Below, piece after piece: positions 1 to 5,318 of a stretch of DNA of 5,808 bases (position 1 is its first letter; each line of letters begins with the position of its first letter). The notes under the pieces are model-generated. The model was not told the origin of the DNA and made no database searches. It worked only from the letters and a program-made list of their open reading frames with translations. The DNA comes from Candidatus Sulfotelmatobacter sp. Its GTDB lineage: Bacteria > Acidobacteriota > Terriglobia > Terriglobales > Acidobacteriaceae. Both the position numbers and the translations under genes were made by a program. Location: positions 1 through 5,808 of the forward strand of contig JASHTD010000274.1 in NCBI GenBank assembly GCA_030040725.1, given 5' to 3'.

Positions 1-62
1 AAACGTAGGCTTTCATAGGAATAAAGGAATTATACGGCAGGAGCTTTTACCAGCCCTCGCAT

Positions 63-389
63 CTAGCACAGCCTAGCGAGCTGTTGTTCGAGGTCTTTGA
101 GGGCCTGTTCGAGGATGTTTCTATAGCGAGGATTTTCGGTTGAATGAATCTGCTGTAAAGTCCGGCTGCGCGCGAGTTGCAAGGCCTCTTTGCGCGATTG
201 GAGACCTCGTTCCTGCGTGCTCAGATGGTGCTTCGGTTCGGCCGCCGATCTCGCATCGTCTTGCTGCGACTCAATCGATTTGCTCTCCCAGCCTCGGGCC
301 ACGCTTTCATTATAGGCGAGTATATGGTCAAGACACGCAACTGGCGCGGCATTCGTCTCCCGGACTGGGGATGTTTTGTGACCCACCAA
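63..389 (-). CDS. Small conserved hypothetical protein, start uncertain
   Basis: This leftward frame encodes up to 108 residues and ends in TAG. The function is unknown. Two parts look like genuine protein: residues about 23-45, with the core ARGWESKSIESQQ, and a highly charged helical C-terminus at about 61-107 that reads SRKEALQLARSRTLQQI then NPRYRNILEQALKDLEQQLARL. From memory this resembles small helical proteins common in Acidobacteria; that is recollection and was not searched. No signal peptide or membrane segment is visible, so it is probably cytoplasmic. The start is unclear: the only candidates are TTG at 389 and GTG at 386, neither with a good ribosome binding site, and there is no in-frame Met. 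It could therefore be a decayed copy or begin at a non-standard codon. It is divergent from the sigma-54 regulator and shares its upstream region. Confidence 0.5.
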   Translation of the reverse strand: MVGHKTSPVRETNAAPVACLDHILAYNESVARGWESKSIESQQDDARSAAEPKHHLSTQERGLQSRKEALQLARSRTLQQIHSTENPRYRNILEQALKDLEQQLARLC

Positions 390-415
390 ACGGAGTGGCG
401 GGTTCGGACCCCAAG

Positions 416-463
416 TCTGGCAGGGTAGTGGCTAAATTCAAATTCAGCCACTACCTCTGGCAG
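416..463. repeat. 32-bp palindrome flanked by exact 8-bp direct repeats
   Basis: The 10-bp arms GGTAGTGGCT (424-433) and AGCCACTACC (446-455) are perfect reverse complements. The 12-base centre is itself almost symmetrical, with AATT on both sides and one mismatched pair. The sequence TCTGGCAG occurs directly before (416-423) and directly after (456-463) the palindrome in the same orientation. It sits between divergently transcribed genes. It could be a two-sided operator, a dispersed palindromic repeat (REP-like), or a tiny inserted element with an 8-bp target duplication. The structure is read directly from the bases; its role is unknown. Confidence 0.85.
418..433 (+). promoter_or_regulatory. 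Candidate sigma-54 (-24/-12) promoter
   Basis: TGGCAGG-GTAG-TGGCT is compared with the sigma-54 consensus TGGCACR-N4-TTGCW. The essential GG (419-420) and GC (431-432) are present with exactly 10 bases between them. Two mismatches occur, C to G in the -24 element and T to G in the -12 element. It points toward the sigma-54 activator gene, with transcription expected to begin near 444, so autoregulation is possible. It lies inside the repeat structure, so the match may partly reflect that repeat rather than promoter function. Confidence 0.35.
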
Positions 464-488
464 AGAAAATACAACTCGACTTGCATAC

Positions 489-3400
489 ATGGGTATAATG
501 TCACGCAGTGGAATGTGTTCGCGGTTCTTGCTGAGGGGGAAGGAACCGTTGCGATGTGTGAGGCCCCCCTTGCAGTTATTGCAGTTCGATGTCGACCTCC
601 AGAGGAATGCGGCACTCCTGGGAATAGCCGACGCCGTTTGCCCCCGCCAAGATTCTAACCAACTGTTCGCCGCAATCACCCCGTATCTGCAGACTATTCT
701 CTCCTTCGACTTTCTGAACGTCGCCCTGGTCGACCCCCTTCGCGAGACTCTGACCGCAAATCTTTGGGAGATATCCAGCGGGTCATTCCGTCTGCTTCAA
801 TTCTGCCAAGAATCAGTGGCCCGCGCCGTCTGGAAGAGCCAGAACGCCATCTGCGTTGATGACTTAGCAAGAGACAAGCAAACCGCGGCCGGACTGCCGT
901 GGCTGCGCCAGTTCGAGATTCGCACGTATTGTGTCCTTCCCCTGTCGAATTTCCAGAGCAAACTGGGCGCGCTGGGTTTTGGCAGCAAACAGCCGCACGC
1001 ATTTGCCGAGCAGGATTTCCAGTTTCTCCAGCGTGTTACCGAGATGCTCGCTCTTTCTGCCGATGAAACGCTATCGGAGACCAGCCTCATAGCGGAGATC
1101 GGGAAGCTCCGGTTGCTGTTTGAAATCGCTCGTTCGGCAGGTTGTTCGGATCTGGGTGATTGTACGGCCGCGATGCTGGCATTAATCCAGAAATGGGCGA
1201 ACGAGGATATGGCAGGCCTGTACGTCTTTGAAGAAGGGACTCAGGGGCTGCGTCTGCACATGGCTGAGAGTGACTGGGCCGGTAAGATGGCTCCCGAGGG
1301 AAGCGTCCCTCTCGAAGATACGTTGACGGGACAAACCTTCCGGACTCGCCGCAGCACGGTTCTCGATTACTCCAGCTTGTCCGTCGTGCCCTTCGCTTCG
1401 GTCAAGCGCGGGCTGGAACTTGGCGTAAAAGCTCTTTGCCTGTGTCCGGTTGTCTTCGCCAAGCGGGCTTTCGGAGTGTTGAAAATAGCGCGTCGGCGGG
1501 ATGAGGAATTCTCTCGGCGCGAAGTTGAGTTCTTCGAGCGCATGGCTGCCACGGTCGCTGCAGTTTTGGACCGGTTCCCCGCGACGGGCGGACCGGCTGG
1601 TTCTTCGATGGCAACGGTTTCGAGTCTCACGGAGCGTGCGGGCAATCTTGAATCTGAACGTCAGTCGGCGGAGAGGTCGACCCCATTCGTTTTGCCCGAA
1701 GCCCTGCTGGAATCGGAGGAACTCCTAACAACCTATTTCAGCGCTTCCAAAGTCGGGTTTTGTATTTTAGATACGAACTTCCGCTACCTCGCGATCAATG
1801 AAACCTTAGCCCGGATGAATGGAATTTCCATCGCGGAACATTTAGGGAAAAGCATTCGCGATGTCGTCGGAGGGTTCGCCGAAGTGGTGGAACCTTACTT
1901 ACAGAAAGTGGTGGCTACGGGCCAGCCAGTCGCAGATCTGGCATTGAGTTTTATTCTTCCAAGGCGTTCCGATCCGGGCCACTGGATTGTCCACTACCTC
2001 CCCATTAGAAATGCCGCCGGCGAGGTTCGGCAGGTTGGCGCGGTCGTGGTAGAGGTCACCGAGCAGAAGAAGCTGGAAGAGTCACTGCGAAGCGTTTCCG
2101 AAAACCTGGGCACGGAGAAGAAGCGGCAGGAGGCGCTCACGCAAATCACCCATTTGCTGGAGACGAATTGGGATGTGCGGCGAGTGTTTCCTCGAGTTTC
2201 TGCTTATCTGCGGCACTTGTTTCGGCAGGAGTACGCCGCGCTTTCCTTGCGGGAGGAAGAAAGCGGACAACTGCTGCGACCGGCGCTGGATTTTCCCATG
2301 GGCAGGAGTTTGAATATCGGGGAGCAAATTGGCGCGGCGAGTGTCCCGGCGGCCAAGGTTTTGCAAGAGCGCTCGCCCCTGATTCTGGGGGGAGAAGAAA
2401 TGCAGGGATTGGACCCCGGGGTCGCGCTGAATGCATCTTCCGAGGGCCTTAAGTCTTTTTGTTGGGTTCCGCTGGTCAGACCAAAAGGGCCGCTTGGCGT
2501 CCTGGTGCTGGGAAGCACTCGCACGGATGCTTTCCACAACGAAGATCTGAGCCTCCTGGGCCAAGTTGCCTCTCAACTCGCCACCGCTTTAGAAAATGAA
2601 ACCAGCGCGCGCGAGATTGAGCGGCTCAAACAACAGCTAAAAGACCAAAAACGGCAGAAGCAGGAAAAACGCTGGCTCCACAGCGGGTCTCGCACGCACC
2701 CGCACTTTGAAGAGATCATTGGTCGAGCCCCGAGTCTCGAGCATGTTCTTGACCAGATCGATATCGTCTCCGACAGCGATGCGACGGTGCTCATCCTGGG
2801 CGAAACCGGAACCGGCAAGGGGTTGGTGGCGAAGGCGATCCATAAAACGAGCAAGCGGAAGGGCCGCGCCTTTGTCATCTTGAACTGCGCCGCTATTCCC
2901 ACGGGTTTGCTGGAAAGTGAGTTGTTCGGACATGAAAAAGGGGCCTTCACCGGAGCGGTGAACCAGAAAGTGGGCCGGCTCGAGCTGGCCGACGGCGGCA
3001 CGCTTTTTCTGGATGAGGTTGGAGAAATCCCTCTGGAACTGCAGCCCAAGCTGCTGCGCGTGTTACAGGATCATGAGTTTGAAAGGCTGGGTGGGACCCG
3101 GACGATTAAAGTGGACCTGCGGTTGATTGCTGCCACCAACCGGGACCTGGCGAAAAGCGTGGCGCAAAAACAATTTCGCAGCGACTTGTTTTATCGCCTG
3201 AACGTATTTCCGATCCGTCTTCCTTCTCTGCGCGAGCGGAGAGAGGATATTCCGCTGCTGGCTCACTACTTTGTGCAAAAATTCGCCAAAATCATGGGCC
3301 GGGAAATTGAGAACATCCTCCCTCCTACCATGGACGCTCTCATCGATTTGCCGTGGCCGGGCAACGTCCGGGAGCTGGAGAACTTTATTGAGCGCTCGGT

Positions 3401-3653
3401 CATCCTGACGGAGGGGAATACGCTGATCACGCCGGTAGAGGAGCTTCAGGCTCAGTCGCCGCTGTCTCCCGAGCAATCCCTTGAGCAGGCAGAACGGGAG
3501 CACATTATCCGTGTTCTTCGCGAAACCGGAGGCATGCTTTCGGGACGCACAGGTGCGGCCTCTCGGCTGGGCTTGAAGCGGACTACTCTGCAATCCAAAA
3601 TGCAGAGACTCGGAATCGCGCGCAAAGATTACTCCAGCAACAAAAAATCATGA
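489..3653 (+). CDS. Sigma-54 dependent transcriptional activator, GAF-GAF-PAS-GAF-AAA+-Fis HTH
   Basis: This is a cytoplasmic enhancer-binding protein that uses ATP hydrolysis to open sigma-54 RNA polymerase complexes. Counting from ATG 489 (1054 residues), the order is GAF about 45-190, GAF about 205-362, PAS about 412-528, GAF about 548-702, a charged coiled-coil linker about 704-728, AAA+ about 741-980 and a Fis-type helix-turn-helix about 1001-1043. Visible motifs are Walker A GETGTGKG (771-778), the sigma-54-contacting GAFTGA (818-823), Walker B LFLDE (839-843), sensor I AATN (881-884), the arginine-finger region FRSDLFYR (896-903) and sensor II WPGNVREL (956-963). There is no receiver domain, so control is probably by ligand or redox binding to GAF/PAS domains, as in FhlA and NorR; the signal is not known. 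In Walker A the last residue is Gly where these proteins usually have Glu. The true start is probably TTG 549 or GTG 558, giving about 1031-1034 residues. A terminator-like hairpin follows, so it may be monocistronic. Target genes are not evident. Confidence 0.95.
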   Translation: MGIMSRSGMCSRFLLRGKEPLRCVRPPLQLLQFDVDLQRNAALLGIADAVCPRQDSNQLFAAITPYLQTILSFDFLNVALVDPLRETLTANLWEISSGSFRLLQFCQESVARAVWKSQNAICVDDLARDKQTAAGLPWLRQFEIRTYCVLPLSNFQSKLGALGFGSKQPHAFAEQDFQFLQRVTEMLALSADETLSETSLIAEIGKLRLLFEIARSAGCSDLGDCTAAMLALIQKWANEDMAGLYVFEEGTQGLRLHMAESDWAGKMAPEGSVPLEDTLTGQTFRTRRSTVLDYSSLSVVPFASVKRGLELGVKALCLCPVVFAKRAFGVLKIARRRDEEFSRREVEFFERMAATVAAVLDRFPATGGPAGSSMATVSSLTERAGNLESERQSAERSTPFVLPEALLESEELLTTYFSASKVGFCILDTNFRYLAINETLARMNGISIAEHLGKSIRDVVGGFAEVVEPYLQKVVATGQPVADLALSFILPRRSDPGHWIVHYLPIRNAAGEVRQVGAVVVEVTEQKKLEESLRSVSENLGTEKKRQEALTQITHLLETNWDVRRVFPRVSAYLRHLFRQEYAALSLREEESGQLLRPALDFPMGRSLNIGEQIGAASVPAAKVLQERSPLILGGEEMQGLDPGVALNASSEGLKSFCWVPLVRPKGPLGVLVLGSTRTDAFHNEDLSLLGQVASQLATALENETSAREIERLKQQLKDQKRQKQEKRWLHSGSRTHPHFEEIIGRAPSLEHVLDQIDIVSDSDATVLILGETGTGKGLVAKAIHKTSKRKGRAFVILNCAAIPTGLLESELFGHEKGAFTGAVNQKVGRLELADGGTLFLDEVGEIPLELQPKLLRVLQDHEFERLGGTRTIKVDLRLIAATNRDLAKSVAQKQFRSDLFYRLNVFPIRLPSLRERREDIPLLAHYFVQKFAKIMGREIENILPPTMDALIDLPWPGNVRELENFIERSVILTEGNTLITPVEELQAQSPLSPEQSLEQAEREHIIRVLRETGGMLSGRTGAASRLGLKRTTLQSKMQRLGIARKDYSSNKKS
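494..499 (+). promoter_or_regulatory. Perfect -10 hexamer TATAAT
   Basis: An exact TATAAT sits 55 bases before the best in-frame start with a ribosome binding site (TTG at 549). No good -35 lies at 16-18 bases; TTGCAT at 481-486 is too close. If used, transcription would begin near 506, downstream of the ATG at 489, and would exclude that ATG as the start of the regulator. Confidence 0.35.
533..544 (+). promoter_or_regulatory. Purine-rich Shine-Dalgarno candidate deciding the regulator start
   Basis: GAGGGGGAAGGA contains strong anti-16S complementarity. It ends four bases before an in-frame TTG (549) and 13 bases before an in-frame GTG (558). By contrast, ATG 489, ATG 498 and ATG 513 have no comparable purine run. 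This favours a start around 549-558 for the sigma-54 activator. An out-of-frame ATG at 554 is also nearby and would give only a 34-codon frame. Confidence 0.45.
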
Positions 3654-3691
3654 CGTTAACACGGAGGGTCGAGGTGCCGATTGACTTGCCT

Positions 3692-3721
3692 CTTGCCGAA
3701 CTCTCGGCAAGTAGCTTCTTT
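3692..3721 (+). terminator. Putative rho-independent terminator after the sigma-54 activator
   Basis: CTTGCCGA (3692-3699) and TCGGCAAG (3704-3711) form a perfect 8-bp stem with a 4-base loop, followed by a T-rich but interrupted tail, TAGCTTCTTT. It lies 38 bases after the activator stop codon. The imperfect T-tract makes it a moderate terminator candidate. Confidence 0.5.
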
Positions 3722-3743
3722 AAGAAACTGACCGCGTCCTCGG

Positions 3744-3767
3744 AAATTGACGTTTCTTGGTCAATTT
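3744..3767. repeat. AT-rich inverted repeat AAATTGAC / GTCAATTT
   Basis: Perfect 8-base arms (3744-3751 and 3760-3767) are separated by 8 bases. The TTGAC/GTCAA ends recall Fnr-type half-sites, but the 8-base spacer is wrong for the Fnr consensus TTGAT-N4-ATCAA. It could be an operator for another factor or a weak second hairpin behind the terminator. No function can be assigned. Confidence 0.5.
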
Positions 3768-3862
3768 GAAATTTTCTCGAAGCGAATCGCTCTGGAACCA
3801 TAATTGCCTTCGCTTTCTGTATCCGGAATTTCTGTTGGGGCAGGTTTTCCCGAACTTGGATG

Positions 3863-3882
3863 GACGAGTTCCCAGACTCGTC
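3863..3882. repeat. Short hairpin GACGAGT / ACTCGTC
   Basis: Perfect 7-base arms (3863-3869 and 3876-3882) surround a 6-base loop. The perfect palindrome CAGATCTG (3882-3889) abuts it. No T-tract follows, so it is not a convincing terminator. It lies about 35 bases before the GTG at 3916 that opens the extended frame of the Fnr-like gene, so it may be part of a leader or an operator. Confidence 0.4.
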
Positions 3883-3915
3883 AGATCTGGCCACATCCCG
3901 GAACAGGGGTGAACC

Positions 3916-4356
3916 GTGTTGGGGGTTAGAAATTACCAGCCAAGTACTGTATTGCGCGCACTGCCGGGGCCCGTCAAGGTTTCCGCTGCGGGCTTTTCGA
4001 TTTCAGGTCATCAAGCGTCTCACGGGTGGGATTCACGCAAAGAGAGTTGGCCAGCCGCGTCGGGTTTCGCCACCCGGCCGCCGGAACGCCACTCCGAATA
4101 TCGAGCAGTTGCGGCCGGCAGTGAAGCTGGTCCATCTCTGGACTCACTGCTCTATCTTCTCGCCTGCCAGGTCGAGTGGCAGACGAATTCCGATAACACC
4201 TCCGCGTGGGAAGTCATTTCCGCCGCTCGGGGCGCCGATGAGAGTACGCGCGCCCATGCTTTATCCCTTCTGGAGTATTCCCAGAGCGCCCGGCAAGAGT
4301 CTCCGAGGCAAGGCCCTCCCCGGAACGAATACCGGAGACATACAGTGGAGGCAGGC
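3916..4356 (+). other. In-frame upstream extension of the Fnr-like gene; possible small gene remnant or N-terminal domain
   Basis: The reading frame of the Fnr-like gene stays open for 147 codons upstream, back to a GTG at 3916 preceded by AGGGG. The first part is unremarkable. The stretch at about 4129-4296, with pieces such as DSLLYLLACQVEWQ, TSAWEVISAARGADESTRA and HALSLLEYSQSA, reads like a genuine helical, HEAT-like protein with mostly G or C third codon positions. From memory, short proteins of this flavour occur in Acidobacteria. It may be a separate small protein that lost its own stop and now reads into the regulator, a remnant, or a real N-terminal domain. The conventional regulator start at 4357 has its own strong ribosome binding site, which argues against obligatory fusion. 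Function unknown. Confidence 0.35.
4347..4351 (+). promoter_or_regulatory. Shine-Dalgarno site for the Fnr-like gene
   Basis: GGAGG is followed by five bases and then ATG at 4357. This is a near-ideal placement and is the main reason for choosing that ATG over the upstream in-frame GTG at 3916. Confidence 0.7.
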
Positions 4357-5070
4357 ATGAGAACTCCCTATGGTCTCGAAATCATCGAGAGCTGCATGGG
4401 CTGCAAAGCGAGCCGCGAAGGATTTTTCTGCAGATTTTCAACTCCCGTGACCCGTTCAACCGACGTCGTCAGCCATCATACGGTGATGCCGGCTGGCGCC
4501 GTATTGTTTGTCGAAGGGCAAACCCCGCGGGGCATATTTATTTTGTGCTCGGGAAAAGTGAAGCTCTCGACTACCTCCAAAGAAGGAAAGGTGCTGATCC
4601 TGAAGCAGGCGGAAGCGGGAGAGGTTCTGGGCTTGAGCGCCGCCATTTCCGCAACCAGCTATGAGATGACGGCGGAAGCCGCCTCGCCCTGCCAGTTAAA
4701 CTTTATTGGCCGCAACGACCTGATGAACCTTCTCCAGAACCAGAGCGAAGTTGGCATGCACGCGGCGCTTTGGTTGAGCCGCGAATTTCAAGGCGCCTAC
4801 CGCGATATTCACGACCTCGTCCTTGCCCGTTCTTCTTCCGGAAAACTGGCGCGACTGCTGCTGTCTTGCACTCCCGCGCCCGAAAATAACGTGCAGGAAC
4901 AGCATCTCCGTTCTCCTATGACCCATGAGGAAATGGCGCAACGGATCGGTTCTTCGCGGGAAACCGTCACACGCTTGCTGAGCGAACTCAAGAAAAAAAG
5001 ACTGATCCGGCTGGATGGAGCGAACCTCATCATTCGCGATCGCCTGGGATTGGAAGCGCTCGCAGTCTAG
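4357..5070 (+). CDS. Crp/Fnr-family transcriptional regulator, probable Fe-S (Fnr-like)
   Basis: This encodes a 237-residue DNA-binding regulator, a normal length for the family. The cyclic-nucleotide-binding-like beta barrel spans about 35-120 (VMPAGAVLFVEGQTPRGIF, LCSGKVKLS, AGEVLGLSA). A dimerisation helix follows at about 125-160, and a winged helix-turn-helix at about 186-226 with THEEMAQRIGSSRETVTRLLSELKK. Cysteines at 13, 16 and 25, plus 112 in SPCQLNF, match the positions of the four cluster ligands of E. coli FNR (C20, C23, C29, C122), though the third is spaced by 8 residues rather than 5. The cAMP-binding Arg-Ser/Thr pair of Crp is absent, so redox or oxygen sensing through a [4Fe-4S] cluster is more likely; this is inference. 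The recognition helix RETVTR resembles Crp (RETVGR) more than FNR (VETISR), so TGTGA-like half-sites may be preferred. It precedes nuoC, a plausible but unproven target. Confidence 0.92.
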   Translation: MRTPYGLEIIESCMGCKASREGFFCRFSTPVTRSTDVVSHHTVMPAGAVLFVEGQTPRGIFILCSGKVKLSTTSKEGKVLILKQAEAGEVLGLSAAISATSYEMTAEAASPCQLNFIGRNDLMNLLQNQSEVGMHAALWLSREFQGAYRDIHDLVLARSSSGKLARLLLSCTPAPENNVQEQHLRSPMTHEEMAQRIGSSRETVTRLLSELKKKRLIRLDGANLIIRDRLGLEALAV

Positions 5071-5100
5071 GCGGTAGCATTGCAATTGCTGGTGAGCATA

Positions 5101-5121
5101 CGCCACGGGCGCTTTCTCTTT
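5101..5121 (+). terminator. Weak terminator candidate after the Fnr-like gene
   Basis: A short GC stem, CGCC/GGCG with a 3-base loop (5101-5111), is followed by the pyrimidine-rich run CTTTCTCTTT. The stem has only four pairs, so this is a low-confidence call. It lies 30 bases beyond the stop codon. Confidence 0.2.
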
Positions 5122-5240
5122 GTGAGCTGCTGCTAAGGCCTGCATTTCGTCCCAACTGGAGAGTCTCCGGGTTTCTTAACGTTCCTGCTGCCACCCTCGG
5201 AATTATCTTCATCGGCTTGCCCCAGTATCGGCCAAGTTCG

Positions 5241-5269
5241 TTGACACCGTGGCCTCAAGCTGATAAAAG
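5241..5269 (+). promoter_or_regulatory. Sigma-70-type promoter upstream of nuoC
   Basis: A perfect -35 TTGACA (5241-5246), a 17-base spacer and TAAAAG (5264-5269) as -10 are present, with an extended -10 TG dinucleotide at 5261-5262. Transcription would start near 5276, giving a leader of about 40 bases before the nuoC ATG. The -10 hexamer matches only four of six consensus bases, compensated by the ideal -35, spacing and extended TG. Confidence 0.55.
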
Positions 5270-5318
5270 TTAACGTTCTCTTCGTAAGATTCTGCGCAGA
5301 GGTCTGTGCGTCGCGGAC

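Larger units (their letters stand above)
3654..3915. other. Intergenic region after the sigma-54 activator, no supported gene
   Basis: This stretch holds the terminator-like stem, the AT-rich dyad and the short hairpin described separately. A leftward frame crossing it (to about 3894) overlaps the 3' end of the activator gene, has no recognisable family and lacks a convincing ribosome binding site, so it is not called. No tRNA or other RNA gene was recognised. Confidence 0.6.

Noticed and set aside
385..423. tRNA-like text (GGTTCGGACCCC resembling a T-loop)
   Set aside because: No acceptor stem, anticodon arm or D-arm can be assembled around it.
140..658. Rightward open frame overlapping the divergent region and the 5' end of the sigma-54 activator
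   Set aside because: Antisense to the small leftward gene and out of frame with the activator; its composition is shadow-like (Arg/Pro rich) and no family is recognisable. The short piece from ATG 554 to 658 has a reasonable ribosome binding site but no protein-like character.
3744..3767. Fnr box
   Set aside because: The half-sites are TTGAC/GTCAA with 8 intervening bases; the Fnr consensus needs TTGAT-N4-ATCAA.
3583..3894. Leftward 103-codon frame after the activator gene
   Set aside because: Overlaps the activator 3' end on the opposite strand, no recognised motif and no convincing ribosome binding site.
3860..4360. Rightward frame whose stop overlaps the Fnr-like ATG as ATGA
   Set aside because: The ATGA overlap looks like translational coupling, but the protein is rich in Arg and Pro and less protein-like than the competing frame that is continuous with the regulator.
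4751..4768. GG-N10-GC sigma-54-like match inside the Fnr-like gene
   Set aside because: The surrounding bases fit the consensus poorly and it lies within well-conserved coding sequence.
4993..4999. Run of seven A near the 3' end of the Fnr-like gene as a slippage or frameshift site
   Set aside because: Encodes the ordinary KKKR stretch in frame, does not fit a slippery heptamer in phase, and the protein ends normally.
5030..5212. Leftward 60-codon frame between the Fnr-like gene and nuoC
   Set aside because: No recognisable motif, low-complexity composition, and overlap with the regulator's 3' end.
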